Source of the DNA: Sphingobacterium daejeonense
GTDB lineage: Bacteria > Bacteroidota > Bacteroidia > Sphingobacteriales > Sphingobacteriaceae
Direction of reading: 5' to 3'
NCBI RefSeq assembly: GCF_901472535.1
Contig: NZ_LR590470.1
Location: 1,240,001 to 1,304,000, forward strand
Length of the DNA: 64,000 bases
Positions 8,220 through 17,803 of this stretch are shown piece after piece (the stretch's first letter is position 1; the number at the start of each line of letters is the position of its first letter). A program made the translations under genes and the position numbers. Below the pieces are notes generated by a model. The model had not been told where the DNA came from and did not search any database. It saw only the letters and a list, made by a program, of their open reading frames with translations.

Positions 8220-9115
8220 TGATTAGTAAAGAAGAGATTGCCGAAAAATATAAAGAAATTCAGGACGAGATCACCCAAGCCTTGGAGGCATTAGATGGTA
8301 AGGCTCGTTTTGAGGAAGAATTGTGGGAACGAGATGGTGGCGGTGGCGGCCGTACTCGAGTTATCCAACATGGTGATATTCTTGAAAAGGGTGGAGTTAA
8401 TTTTTCTGCAGTCCATGGCAAACTTCCAGAGCAGATAAAAAAGGCTTTTGGTGTTGATGAGGATGAGTTCTTCGCAACAGGAGTTTCAATTGTAATCCAT
8501 CCGAACAATCCGTGGGTTCCTATTATCCACATGAATATCAGATATTTTGAATTAAATGAGAAAATTCGTTGGTTCGGTGGAGGAATAGATCTAACTCCGC
8601 ACTATGTAGATGAAGATGATGCTCAATATTTCCATGGTGAATTAAAAAAAGTTTGCGATCAATATTCTGAAGCATTTTATCCAAAATTCAAGGAATGGGC
8701 AGACAATTATTTCTTCATTAAGCATAGAGATGAAACACGAGGTATCGGAGGTATTTTCTATGATAAGTTAACTCCTGAAAAAGCAGGTGTTTCGGATCAG
8801 GAAATCTTTGATTTTTCGTGCGATTTAGGGCATTTATTTCCGAAGGTATATAGTGAGTTGGTGAATAGGAGCAGGCATAAACAATTTACTGAAGCTGAAA
8901 AGAACTGGCAATTACTGCGTCGTGGACGTTATGTAGAGTTTAATTTGGTATATGATGCAGGAACGAAATTCGGATTGGAAACCAATGGAAGAATTGAGTC
9001 TATCCTGATGAGCCTACCAGAGCAGGCTAATTGGTTTTATAATTTTCAGACAGAAGCTGATTCTAAGGAAGAGAGAACTTTGTCATTATTGAAAAAAGGT
9101 ATAAACTGGGTATAA
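8219..9115 (+). CDS. hemF: oxygen-dependent coproporphyrinogen III oxidase
   Basis: HemF converts coproporphyrinogen III to protoporphyrinogen IX by two O2-dependent decarboxylations in haem synthesis. The 298-residue length is typical. The signature is clear: W-E-R-D-G-G-G-G-G-R-T-R-V near residue 37, a V-S-I-V-I-H-P-x-N-P segment, W-F-G-G-G-I-D-L-T-P-H-Y, F-F-I-K-H-R-x-E-T-R-G-I-G-G-I-F-Y-D, and R-G-R-Y-V-E-F-N-L-V-Y-D-x-G-T-K-F-G-L. It overlaps gpsA by one base (TAATG) and precedes the M16 peptidase pair after 13 nt. Confidence 0.97.
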   Translation: MISKEEIAEKYKEIQDEITQALEALDGKARFEEELWERDGGGGGRTRVIQHGDILEKGGVNFSAVHGKLPEQIKKAFGVDEDEFFATGVSIVIHPNNPWVPIIHMNIRYFELNEKIRWFGGGIDLTPHYVDEDDAQYFHGELKKVCDQYSEAFYPKFKEWADNYFFIKHRDETRGIGGIFYDKLTPEKAGVSDQEIFDFSCDLGHLFPKVYSELVNRSRHKQFTEAEKNWQLLRRGRYVEFNLVYDAGTKFGLETNGRIESILMSLPEQANWFYNFQTEADSKEERTLSLLKKGINWV

Positions 9116-9128
9116 AGTAATATAATCA

Positions 9129-10388
9129 ATGATAAAATTCGAGAGATTCACTCTTAAAAACGGGTTGAAAGTACTTGTTCATGAGGATCCACATAGTCCG
9201 ATGGCATGTATGAATATCCTATATAATGTTGGTGCTAGAGATGAGCAGGAGGACAAAACGGGCTTTGCGCATCTTTTTGAGCATTTGATGTTCAGTGGTT
9301 CGGTCAATATTCCGAACTATGATCAGCCTTTGCAAAGGGTTGGGGGCGAAAACAATGCTTTTACATCCAACGATATCACTAATTATTATATCACATTACC
9401 AGCAAATAATATTGAAACTGCATTCTGGTTAGAGTCTGACCGAATGATGGGTCTTGCTTTTAATGAGCAGGGATTAGAAGTTCAACGAAATGTGGTGATA
9501 GAAGAGTTTAAACAAAGGTATCTTAATCAACCTTATGGAGATGTTTGGTTGAAGTTGAGAGATCTTGCTTACAAAGTTCATCCTTATAAATGGGCAACTA
9601 TTGGAAAAGAGATCAAACATATTGAAGATGCTAAAATGGAGGATGTAAAAGCTTTCTTTAAAAAATTCTATACTCCCAATAATGCTATTGTTGCTATAAC
9701 TGGAAATGTAAAACTTGATGAAATAAAAAGACTTTCTGAGAAATGGTTTGCGGACATTCCAGTTGGAGAACCAAATCTTCGCAATCTTCCTGAAGAACCT
9801 GCTCAATTTGAAGCTAGGGTTGAGGAAGTAACTGCTGATGTTCCTGTAAGTAGTATTTATATTGCATTTCATTCCGTAGACCGCTTAGATCCAAATTATC
9901 AAGTTATAGATCTTATCACTGATATCCTAGCCAGAGGTACGTCTTCAAGACTATATAGAAGATTGGTGAAAGACAGGAAACTATTCAGTGAAATCAATGC
10001 TTATGTCTTGGGAAGTTTAGACAGCAATTTAGTGGTTGTTGAAGGTAAGCCTATTGAGGAAATAAGTCTGCAGGATGCTGAAAAAGCAATATGGGAAGAA
10101 TTGAATAAACTGAAAAATGAACCCGTATCGATAGAAGAGCTCACAAAGGTAAAGAATAAGATAGAATCTACATTGGTATTTGCAGAGTTGTCTATATTGG
10201 ACAAAGCAATGAATTTATCTTATTATGAATTGTTGGGAAATGCAGAATTATATAATCAGGAAGTAGATAAATATTTGAGAATTACTGCAGAGGATATCAT
10301 CAGAGTTTCTCAAGAGACTTTTAGAAAAGAAAATTCATCTACGTTGTTGTATAATGCAAGAAAAAAGGAGGTTGCTCATGCTGAATAG
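9129..10388 (+). CDS. M16 family zinc metallopeptidase, catalytic subunit
   Basis: The 419-residue M16B-type peptidase carries the inverted zinc motif H-x-x-E-H (H48-L-F-E-H52) and a downstream Glu-rich helix (V-I-E-E-F-K-Q-R). It also has the family R/Y region late in the chain (S-S-R-L-Y-R-R-L). No signal peptide is seen, so it is probably cytoplasmic. It overlaps the next M16 gene by 11 nt. In many bacteria such pairs form heterodimers of a zinc-binding and a non-catalytic subunit. Substrates are probably short peptides. Confidence 0.93.
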   Translation: MIKFERFTLKNGLKVLVHEDPHSPMACMNILYNVGARDEQEDKTGFAHLFEHLMFSGSVNIPNYDQPLQRVGGENNAFTSNDITNYYITLPANNIETAFWLESDRMMGLAFNEQGLEVQRNVVIEEFKQRYLNQPYGDVWLKLRDLAYKVHPYKWATIGKEIKHIEDAKMEDVKAFFKKFYTPNNAIVAITGNVKLDEIKRLSEKWFADIPVGEPNLRNLPEEPAQFEARVEEVTADVPVSSIYIAFHSVDRLDPNYQVIDLITDILARGTSSRLYRRLVKDRKLFSEINAYVLGSLDSNLVVVEGKPIEEISLQDAEKAIWEELNKLKNEPVSIEELTKVKNKIESTLVFAELSILDKAMNLSYYELLGNAELYNQEVDKYLRITAEDIIRVSQETFRKENSSTLLYNARKKEVAHAE

Positions 10389-11668
10389 ATTAGACGCCCC
10401 ATCGATTAATGGGATTGGTAACATCAGTCTTGAAAAGCCTGAAGAAATCAATTTTTCCAATGGATTGAAAGTTTTTGTTTTCAATGCCCCTGAACAAGAA
10501 TTGATTAAAGCAGAATTTGTTTTTAACAATATATTTGAGGGTGCTGAAAACCCTGTACGCAATACTGCTTTGAGTTCAATGTTGAAGGAAGGTACCTCGA
10601 CTCTCAATAGTGCGCAGATAGCTGAGAACATTGATTTTTTATGGTGCATATCTGGTACCGGAATTTAGTTTTGATCAAAATGCACTTACCTTATACACTT
10701 TAGGAAAGCATATAGACGCGGTATTACCTATTGTCAACGACATACTAAACAATTCCATATTTCCTCAACAGGAACTTGATACTTATATCAGGAATAATAA
10801 GCAGAGTTTACAGATCTCTATGGAGAAGACAGATTTTGTAGCTCGCAGAAGATTCTATAAACAATTATTCGGTGATACTCGGTATGGTAACGCGGTTACT
10901 GAACAGCTCTTGCAGGATTTGGATAGAGCAGATTTAATTCGTTTATACAAACAGCAAATCCAGCCTAAGAATGCAACTTTGTTTCTGTCAGGTAACATCA
11001 CCACTGAGGTTTTGAAGAGTTTTAGGAACTATTTTGAAGAGCAATGGACAGGAGATGTGCAAATAGAGAAACTACCATTTGTTCAAAAGTTAGACCATTC
11101 GCCAGAAATCCTACAGATTGAAAAGAAGGGAGCATTGCAGTCCTCAATCAGACTAGGGAAAATCGGAATCCAGAGAGCACATGCTGATTATCCAGCACTT
11201 CAATTTGTGAATACTTTGTTTGGTGGATTCTTTGGATCGAGGTTAATGAGTAATATCCGTGAGGATAAAGGCTATACCTATAGCATCGGTTCTATGGTTG
11301 CAAACCTGAATCATGCTGGTTTTATTTCTATTGCCACGGATGTAGGCTCAGAATATACTGAAGATACCCTTAAACAAATAGGACTGGAGTCAAAAAGATT
11401 GCAAGATGAAAAGGTTAACGAAGAAGAATTGGAATTAGTTAGAAACTATATGTTAGGCTCTATGCTTGGCAGTTTAGAGTCCATTTTTTCTCACGTTGAT
11501 AAATTCAAATCGGTATACTATTCGGGGTTGAATTTAGATTACTATACATATTACAGCAATGTGGTGAGGGGCATAACTGCTGACCAGGTGCAGGATATTG
11601 CACAGAAATATTTAGGAATGGATGAAATGGTGAAGGTAGTCGTGGGGAATTCTTTTAATAAAATTTAA
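10378..11668 (+). pseudogene. M16 peptidase, non-catalytic partner, +1 frameshift
   Basis: The ATG at 10378 follows AAAAGGAGG and overlaps the upstream peptidase stop. The first frame runs about 97 codons and stops at 10668. The second frame resumes in the middle of the family text. Removing one T from the six-T run at 10635-10640 gives the continuous I-D-F-Y-G-A-Y-L-V-P-E-F-S-F-D-Q. The joined product is about 429 residues, lacks H-x-x-E-H and keeps the R-Y half-site (G-S-R-L-M-S-N-I-R-E-D-K-G-Y-T-Y). It is therefore the non-catalytic M16 subunit. The frameshift may be a base-calling error; the gene is probably functional. Confidence 0.88.
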
Positions 11669-11690
11669 ATTTAAATAAGAGCTTAACTTT

Positions 11691-11727
11691 AAAAAGTTCC
11701 ATTTGTTAATTAGATGGAACTTTTTTT
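11691..11727 (+). terminator. terminator after the gpsA-hemF-M16 operon
   Basis: GTTCCAT and ATGGAAC form the core stem, extended by AAAA/TTTT pairs and followed by seven T at 11721-11727. It lies about 25 nt after the second M16 stop. Confidence 0.9.
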
Positions 11728-11856
11728 ATGCTTTGAATTTGAGGTTTTATTTAAATAAATTTTATTTGTATTTTTATTTAAGTGAAAGTTTGTTAACAGC
11801 ACCGCCAATTAATTAAATTAGGATATTTTATTGAACTAATTTTAAACACCTAAAGG

Positions 11857-12144
11857 ATGAAAAAGCTCGCAGTTTTAGTTACTATGTTCGTGCTCTCGAT
11901 CTCTTGTTCAAAAGATGAATTAGATCTCTCTGATCCAACGGTTTATAAGTGGAAAATAGAAACCTTTAGTAGAGAAGCTCCTCCTAATTTTGAGGGTCAA
12001 AATATTAATGGAAAGTGGCTGGTAAGTGTTGAATTTGTTGAACTTACCAACGCACAAATTGCTGAACTAAAAAGAAAAACCAGTGAGGTTCAATCAGTCA
12101 TTGTTTATGAGACTGTTTATACGAATTTGGGACCTGTAGATTAA
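11857..12144 (+). CDS. small hypothetical lipoprotein
   Basis: The 95-residue protein has a lipoprotein signal (basic start, hydrophobic core, lipobox L-S-I-S-C at about residue 17). After the lipidated Cys comes S-K-D-E, as in many Bacteroidota surface lipoproteins where acidic residues after Cys favour export to the cell surface. The mature part is about 78 residues with no recognised family. It is monocistronic and faces the convergent tcdA gene 29 nt away. Confidence 0.75.
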   Translation: MKKLAVLVTMFVLSISCSKDELDLSDPTVYKWKIETFSREAPPNFEGQNINGKWLVSVEFVELTNAQIAELKRKTSEVQSVIVYETVYTNLGPVD

Positions 12145-12173
12145 GGCGTTGGTTAATGCTGCTTCAGACCTAA

Positions 12174-12893
12174 TTATTCCATCAAATCTCTGATTACCAC
12201 TGAAGCCAATGTTCCACCAAATGCTGCTGGAAGATATGACATGGTCCCATAAGCCGATTTCTTAAAGTTACTACCATCAGTATATAGCAAAGAATCTTTG
12301 TCAGGTAGTTCAGTTGAGAATACGACTTTTACACCTTTTTTGATTCCATGTTTTTTAAGTTTCTTACGGATATGTTGAGCCAGTTTACAGTTAAATGTTT
12401 TTCCGATGTCAGCTACCTTGATTTTAGTAGGGTCAACTTTACCTCCAGCTCCCATTGAACTTACAAATGGAATTTTAGCATCAAGTGCTAATCGAATAAA
12501 AAACAATTTAGGGGTGATACTATCAATAGCTTCCACACAATAGTCAGGTTTCAATTCAAGTAAACCAGGAATAGTTTGAGGAAGAATAAATTCTTGGATA
12601 ACATTTAGCTCAAGTTCAGGGTTTATTGCCAATAGACGTTCTTTCATAATCTGTGCCTTTGGTTCGCCATGGTTGGTGGCTAATGCTGGTAACTGTCTGT
12701 TCCTATTGCTTGGATCAACGGTGTCACCATCAATAATTGTCATTTTACCAACTCCTGACCTTGCAATAAACTCAGCTGCGAAGGATCCAACACCTCCTAA
12801 ACCCAGAACCATCACGTGCGAGTTTGCTAATTTTTCCAGTGCTTCTCTACCGACAAGAGCTTCGGTGCGTGAGAGCCATGATATATCCATCAT
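12174..12893 (-). CDS. tcdA: tRNA threonylcarbamoyladenosine dehydratase (TcdA/CsdL)
   Basis: TcdA is an E1-like enzyme that uses ATP to cyclise t6A37 to ct6A in ANN-decoding tRNAs. The 239-residue protein shows the start S-R-T-E-A-L-V-G, the nucleotide-binding loop G-L-G-G-V-G-S-F-A-A-E (residues 32-42), D-G-D-T-V-D-P-S-N-R-N-R-Q, and S-M-G-A-G-G-K-V-D-P-T-K. The later C-K-L-A-Q-H-I-R-K-K-L-K-K region is also typical. It starts 2 nt after the TatD-family gene stop, so the two are translated from one transcript. Confidence 0.93.
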   Translation of the reverse strand: MMDISWLSRTEALVGREALEKLANSHVMVLGLGGVGSFAAEFIARSGVGKMTIIDGDTVDPSNRNRQLPALATNHGEPKAQIMKERLLAINPELELNVIQEFILPQTIPGLLELKPDYCVEAIDSITPKLFFIRLALDAKIPFVSSMGAGGKVDPTKIKVADIGKTFNCKLAQHIRKKLKKHGIKKGVKVVFSTELPDKDSLLYTDGSNFKKSAYGTMSYLPAAFGGTLASVVIRDLME

Positions 12894-12895
12894 TC

Positions 12896-13543
12896 CTATA
12901 TTGTATAATTAAAAACCTTCTTGAAATTCAGCATGATCTGCTGCTCCAGTTGCTCCAAAGGCAATTTTCTGGCGCGGCAAAAATAAGCATAAATTTCAGA
13001 GATTTTTGTATCCTTATCGTCAGTTTCTAAGAAAAGACGGTCTAGTGGAATGTTTTGAATAACTTCAGTCATAGCACCTTTTAAAATATTAGGTCCTAAG
13101 GAAAAGTAGTAACCATGTTTTAGAAGTGTTTTGGCTAACTCCCAGTTTTTGGCAAAACCATGGATTAGTACAGGAACTTTATTTTGTTTGGCTGTTAAGG
13201 AAGTGAAAACCTCAGAATATGCTCTTACACAATGTATTATCAATGGCTTGTTGACCTGGTTAGCTAATTCAATTTGCTTTTCAAATGCATATACTTGTTT
13301 TTCCCAAGGAGTAGAAGTCATCTTGTCTAATCCACATTCTCCAACGGCAATAACTCCATCCTTTGATTGGTATTGTCTGAGTGTTTCAAACTGTAGATCA
13401 AAATCCGAATCGATATACCAAGGATGAATTCCGGCGCTACAAGGAGTTCTGTAAACGGAGTCTTTAGAAACTATTACATTCGGGATTGCCAAAGAGCCTT
13501 GGTCCGATTCTGCATGTTTGTGGGTATGAATATCAATTAGCAT
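12896..13543 (-). CDS. TatD-family metal-dependent hydrolase
   Basis: The 215-residue TIM-barrel hydrolase has the metal-binding opening I-D-I-H-T-H-K-H, a central A-V-G-E-C-G-L-D-K (metal Glu), H-C-V-R-A-Y and the closing F-L-E-T-D-D-K-D. TatD proteins act as 3'-5' exonucleases and D-aminoacyl-tRNA deacylase-like enzymes. This is a short member, common in Bacteroidota. It is translationally linked to tcdA. Confidence 0.88.
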   Translation of the reverse strand: MLIDIHTHKHAESDQGSLAIPNVIVSKDSVYRTPCSAGIHPWYIDSDFDLQFETLRQYQSKDGVIAVGECGLDKMTSTPWEKQVYAFEKQIELANQVNKPLIIHCVRAYSEVFTSLTAKQNKVPVLIHGFAKNWELAKTLLKHGYYFSLGPNILKGAMTEVIQNIPLDRLFLETDDKDTKISEIYAYFCRARKLPLEQLEQQIMLNFKKVFNYTI

Positions 13544-13586
13544 TTCGTAGATATTTTTACTAAACTAATGATATTTTTTACAAAAA

Positions 13587-13913
13587 TTAATTTACGAATT
13601 CACAGCTTTCGAATTCAAGAATAATAATTCCTGAGGTGGTGTCGATTTTAAATCTTTTTCGAGAGTGGTCATTGTCAAATGTCTTTTCAATTTCTGGCAC
13701 AGTTTCAGAAATTTCAAGGATGACAGGATACCCTTCATGAGCGATTTCTGAGCGCGAATAATGGGTTACCTGATCAAACCGCATAACCTTTTCAAATTCA
13801 TGCTGATCAGATTCTCCATCCAACAATAGAGTTACCAGAAGAGTTTGGGTTTTGGAATCTTCCTCTGTTTTTACAATTTCTGCGCCTAAAAGGGAATCAA
13901 TGTCAATTACCAT
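13587..13913 (-). CDS. hypothetical protein
   Basis: The 108-residue acidic cytoplasmic protein has no recognised family. It is rich in Asp and Glu, with alternating strands such as T-L-L-V-T-L-L-L-D-G-E and the closing G-I-I-I-L-E-F-E-S-C-E-F. It sits 43 nt upstream of the TatD gene and 67 nt downstream of a 56-residue gene on the same strand, so it may be the second gene of a four-gene operon ending in tcdA. Confidence 0.65.
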   Translation of the reverse strand: MVIDIDSLLGAEIVKTEEDSKTQTLLVTLLLDGESDQHEFEKVMRFDQVTHYSRSEIAHEGYPVILEISETVPEIEKTFDNDHSRKRFKIDTTSGIIILEFESCEFVN

Positions 13914-13980
13914 AATGCTAAAATATCTAGGTATAACTACCTTAATAACAGCAATAAGGATATTTCGTTTTTAAAATATT

Positions 13981-14151
13981 TTAATTGTTGCTGAAAACAT
14001 AGTTTTTGGATTTCAAATCCTCCATGATAAGTTTCATATAATTCTTAGAATTGTCAGCAATTAATTTGTCTTTGATTTTTCTAATAAATGGGTGCTGTTT
14101 CCCTGGATTCTGTGAATCTTCCTTAGAGGTGTTGTTTTTTTTGTTGAACAT
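13981..14151 (-). CDS. small basic hypothetical protein, 56 residues
   Basis: The minus strand reads AAGGAGG, five bases, then ATG at 14151, and stays open for 56 codons to TAA at 13981. The product starts M-F-N-K-K-N-N-T-S-K, is Lys- and Asn-rich, and has a predicted amphipathic helix (L-I-A-D-N-S-K-N-Y-M-K-L-I-M-E-D-L-K). The strong ribosome site supports translation. It is the first gene of a possible operon with the 108-residue protein, TatD and TcdA. Function is unknown. Confidence 0.55.
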   Translation of the reverse strand: MFNKKNNTSKEDSQNPGKQHPFIRKIKDKLIADNSKNYMKLIMEDLKSKNYVFSNN

Positions 14152-14329
14152 TTTGCCTCCTTTATTTCGTTTATATTGGTTACATCCGTCTAATCTTGTA
14201 GGTACTAGATCATTAGGACTTATACTAAAGTTAACTCAATGCAATGAGATTGTCAAGAGCTGAGAAGATTTTTAGACAAGGATTCCGATTTGATTTTGGA
14301 TTCCATATCTTCGTTACAAATTTTAAGAA

Positions 14330-15236
14330 TTGCTGAAAATCGCCCATCATACTGCTTATATCCATCCTTTGCCCGAGGGGCATCGTTTTCCAATGATGAA
14401 ATATGAGCTGATTCCAGAACAATTATTATATGAGGGATTGGTGAAGATTGACAATTTTTTCGAGCCTGAATTGGTCGATAGACAAATTGTCTATTTGGCT
14501 CATGATAAACAGTATACGGATGATCTCTTAAACCTTCGTTTAGACCCTAAAATGATCAGGAGGATAGGATTTCCTATGTCAGAATCTCTGGTAAACCGTG
14601 AGCTGTATTTGATTGATGGTAGCATCAAATCATCCTTAGAAGCAATAAAGACCGGAGTTTCATTTAATACCGCCGGTGGCACACATCATGCTGGTAAAGA
14701 CTTTGGAGAAGGTTTTTGTTTGCTTAATGACCAAGCAGTTGCTTCTGCATATTTATTTCATGAAAAATTAGCAAAAAAAATATTGATAATTGACCTTGAT
14801 GTGCACCAAGGAAACGGAACTGCCCATATCTTTGAGGATCATGACCAGATCATCACCTTTTCTATTCATGGCGAGAAGAATTTCCCTTTTAAAAAGGAGA
14901 AATCTCATTTCGATATTGCCCTGCATGATGGTATTGAAGATGAAGAGTATTTGAATATCTTGAATGATACCCTTCCAAAGTTATTGGATAGAGTTGAGCC
15001 TGAATTTGTGTATTTTCAATCCGGCGTTGATGTCCTAGGGACCGATAAACTTGGAAAATTCAATATGACCCTTGAGGGTTGTCGGTTAAGAGACTCAATA
15101 GTTTTCCAAAATTGCAAAAAAATATAAAGTACCTGTAGAAGTAAGTATGGGTGGCGGATATTCTTACCATATAAAGGATATAGTTAATGCGCATGTGAAC
15201 ACTTACAGAACAGCAATAGACATTTACGATTTATAA
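14330..15236 (+). pseudogene. histone deacetylase family protein, +1 frameshift near the end
   Basis: The protein belongs to the HDAC/acetylpolyamine amidohydrolase fold: H-P-L-P-E-G-H-R-F-P, G-G-T-H-H-A-G-K-D-F-G-E-G-F-C, I-D-L-D-V-H-Q-G-N-G-T-A (zinc ligands) and a closing S-M-G-G-G-Y-S. It probably deacetylates small acetylated compounds such as polyamines or acetoin. The start is TTG at 14330, supported by alignment of the N-terminal pattern; no earlier ATG is in frame. The frame breaks at the AAAA run 15108-15111. Dropping one A restores F-Q-I-A-K-K-Y-K-V-P-V-E and the usual C-terminus to the TAA at 15236. This is probably a sequencing error. Confidence 0.87.
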
Positions 15237-15243
15237 AAAATAT

Positions 15244-16300
15244 ATGTTTTTTCACCAAGATGCTAGTTTTCTGAATTTGATTATCCATCATGTAGGAAAC
15301 AAAAAGCCAAGACGAGTATTTTACATTATCTGAAGAAGAAGTTGACGTGAGATCTGATGAAACCTTGGCAGATTTACTGATGCAATACTTTATGAAGCCT
15401 TTTGCAAAGGCAAATGAAGTATATAGATTTTATCATCCCAATTATACTCTTGAATTAAATGAAGTATTTTACTTCTCTAGGCAATATTTTAAAGGGGAAT
15501 TACCGTTCTTGGAATTCTCTAAATCCATTGCCAAGTTTTTATATGAGGTTACCGAACATCCGAAAATCAAATCTGGTGAACTTTATGTAGTGGCTTTGGA
15601 TAATGTGCAATTGGAAGGGGAAGAACATAAAGCCATTGGGATTTTTAAATCTGAAAACAAAGAAGCTTACTTAAAAGTATATACTGAAGCATCAGGATTA
15701 GGCGTAAACTACGAGGAGAAAGCGATCAATATCAATAAGCTGGATAAAGGCGTCGTGATTGTGAACGTCGAAGAGGAGCAAGGCTACAAAGTACTATGTG
15801 TAGACCAAACAAATGGTTCAGAAGCAGTTTATTGGAAGGATGATTTCTTGAAGCTTAAAACTCGAAACGACAATTTCCAACAAACTGGAAACCTGATGAA
15901 GGTATACAAAAACTTTGTTGCTGAAAAGATCGATGAAGTTTTTGAAATGGATAAAGCCGACAAAATTGACCTGATGAATAGGTCAATGAATTATTTCAAA
16001 ACTAAAGAGACCTTTGATGAAAATGAATTTAATGAAGAGGTAATTGGTAACCCTGATGCTATTTCATTGTTCAAAGATTATAAAAGTAATTTTGAAGATG
16101 AGTTTGAAACTCCATTCCAGTCTAATTTTGATATCGCTGCTCCGGCAGTAAAAAAAATGGCTAGTAGCTATAAGTCAGTGTTAAAGCTTGATAAAAATTT
16201 CCATATCTATGTACATGGGAAACGTGAGCTTTTGGAGAAAGGATATGATGAGGATAAAGGAATGAACTATTATAAGTTATATTTCGAGAACGAAGAATAA
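15244..16300 (+). pseudogene. NdpA/YejK-like nucleoid-associated protein, +1 frameshift near the start
   Basis: The body from 15347 is a clear nucleoid-associated NdpA/YejK-family protein. Its true start is further up: ATG at 15244 opens M-F-F-H-Q-D-A-S-F and runs to H-H-V-G-N-K, where the five-A run at 15301-15305 shifts the frame. Dropping one A gives H-H-V-G-N-K-S-Q-D-E-Y-F-T-L-S-E-E-E-V-D, the usual opening of the family, and a product of about 351 residues. It follows the HDAC-like gene after 7 nt and precedes the DUF3810 gene by 1 nt, so it is in an operon. Function in Bacteroidota is not settled. Confidence 0.82.
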
Positions 16301-16301
16301 T

Positions 16302-17375
16302 ATGGCCAAGAAGTCTAAAAATTGGTATTTCAAATGGATTGGCATATGTATATTGCTAATTATTGGGCTTCAGGTTTTCCAATCGAACCCTCAATGGGTA
16401 GAGCACTTTTATAGTAGGGGATTCTACCCAATCTACGCTTACCTACCGAAACTACTTTTTGGATGGTTACCATTTAGCATAGGTGACATATTGTATGCTG
16501 TTATTTTTGTTGTACTGGGGTATATCCTGATAAAGTCATTCATTTTACTTTTTAAAAAGCAGTTTAGAAAATCTGGAATTCAAGTATTACGTTTCATAGG
16601 TTTTTTGTTGACTGTGTATATTTTCTTCTATGCAGCTTGGGCAATGAATTATTTTCGTATTCCTATCAGCAAGCAGATGGAACTTAAAGTAGATACTATC
16701 TTGCTGGAGGACCATCTGGCTGTTTTAGATGAACATATACAAAAAGCAAATACGCTTAGGGAAGGTTTGATTTTTACAGACAAAAATAGGAGTGAGGCAG
16801 ACCACAGGATTGAGAAATTGATGAAATCCGACAGCCTCTTTCAGATGCTTTCAAAAACCCAAGTAAAGATTAAGACACCAATAATAGGGTCCATGGCATC
16901 TTATTTTGGAGTATCGGGTTATTTTAATCCCTTCAGCAATGAAGCCCATGTCAATGGACAGATGCCATTAACAAGCTATCCTTTTACAGTAGCACATGAG
17001 TTGTCCCACCAAATGGGAATAGGCTTTGAGGATGAATGTAATTTTATTGCTTTCGTGAAATTAAAGGAAAATGAGGATCCCTGGTTTCAATATTCAGCAT
17101 ATTATGAAAGCACCACCTATCTTTTAAGGACTTTGTATTTGGTGGATAGCACAGCATTTGAAACCTATAAATCGAAGCTTTCTCCTAAAGTAATAATGGA
17201 TATAAAAACTGACCAAGAATACTGGAAGAGATATACTGGTTGGTTAGCAGATGCGTCCGGATTGTTCTACAACCAATATTTGAAGCATAATAATCAAGCC
17301 GAAGGAATGGCAAGATATGGCATGGTAAGCCGATTGATTATCGCTTGGGAACAAAAAAATAGGCAACCTAAATAG
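16302..17375 (+). CDS. DUF3810 family membrane metalloprotease-like protein
   Basis: The 357-residue protein has three N-terminal membrane segments (residues about 11-26, 62-88 and 97-118), then a soluble domain with A-H-E-L-S-H-Q-M-G and, further on, G-F-E-D-E-C-N-F-I-A-F. H-E-x-x-H with a downstream Glu is a zinc-peptidase arrangement and is the core of DUF3810. The catalytic domain probably faces the periplasm. Substrate is unknown. It is the last gene of the run with NdpA-like, 1 nt apart. Confidence 0.85.
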   Translation: MAKKSKNWYFKWIGICILLIIGLQVFQSNPQWVEHFYSRGFYPIYAYLPKLLFGWLPFSIGDILYAVIFVVLGYILIKSFILLFKKQFRKSGIQVLRFIGFLLTVYIFFYAAWAMNYFRIPISKQMELKVDTILLEDHLAVLDEHIQKANTLREGLIFTDKNRSEADHRIEKLMKSDSLFQMLSKTQVKIKTPIIGSMASYFGVSGYFNPFSNEAHVNGQMPLTSYPFTVAHELSHQMGIGFEDECNFIAFVKLKENEDPWFQYSAYYESTTYLLRTLYLVDSTAFETYKSKLSPKVIMDIKTDQEYWKRYTGWLADASGLFYNQYLKHNNQAEGMARYGMVSRLIIAWEQKNRQPK

Positions 17376-17385
17376 ATTGCCTATT
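17353..17385 (-). terminator. bidirectional hairpin at convergent gene ends
   Basis: AATAGGCAA (17358-17366) and TTGCCTATT (17377-17385) form a 9-bp stem with the DUF3810 stop codon in the loop. On the minus strand it is followed by seven T, so it terminates iscA transcripts inside the 3' end of the opposite gene. Confidence 0.8.
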
Positions 17386-17403
17386 GTATGTATTCAATTA
17401 TCT

Positions 17404-17730
17404 TTAAACGGAGAAACTTTCTCCACAAGCACAAGTTCTTGAAGCATTCGGATTATGGAATTCAAAACCTTTACCATTTAATCCGTCAGAATAATCTAAT
17501 TCAGTACCTGCCAAATAAAGGTATGACTTGATATCTAAACAGATTTTAACGCCTTTATCTTCAAAAAACTGATCGCCTTTTTTCTCTTCGTTGTCAAAAT
17601 TCAATTTATAAGAAAGACCTGAACAACCTCCACTTTCAACAGCTACGCGCACGAAATAAGTGTCATCGTAATTCTCATCCTTCATTATCGAATCTATACG
17701 TTGTTTTGCTTTATCTGTTATGGTAACCAT
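17404..17730 (-). CDS. iron-sulfur cluster carrier, IscA/ErpA/HesB type
   Basis: The 108-residue A-type carrier has the three conserved cysteines: G-G-C-S-G-L-S-Y near residue 36 and the closing R-T-C-A-C-G-E-S-F. It accepts Fe or an Fe-S cluster and passes it to apoproteins. It lies 73 nt downstream of a cysteine desulfurase on the same strand, which supplies the sulfur, so the pair forms a small Fe-S assembly unit. Confidence 0.93.
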   Translation of the reverse strand: MVTITDKAKQRIDSIMKDENYDDTYFVRVAVESGGCSGLSYKLNFDNEEKKGDQFFEDKGVKICLDIKSYLYLAGTELDYSDGLNGKGFEFHNPNASRTCACGESFSV

Positions 17731-17803
17731 GATTTCCTTCTTTAATTATTTACAAAATTACATAAAACTAAATTCATAAATGAACTTAATCATCTGACTT
17801 CTG

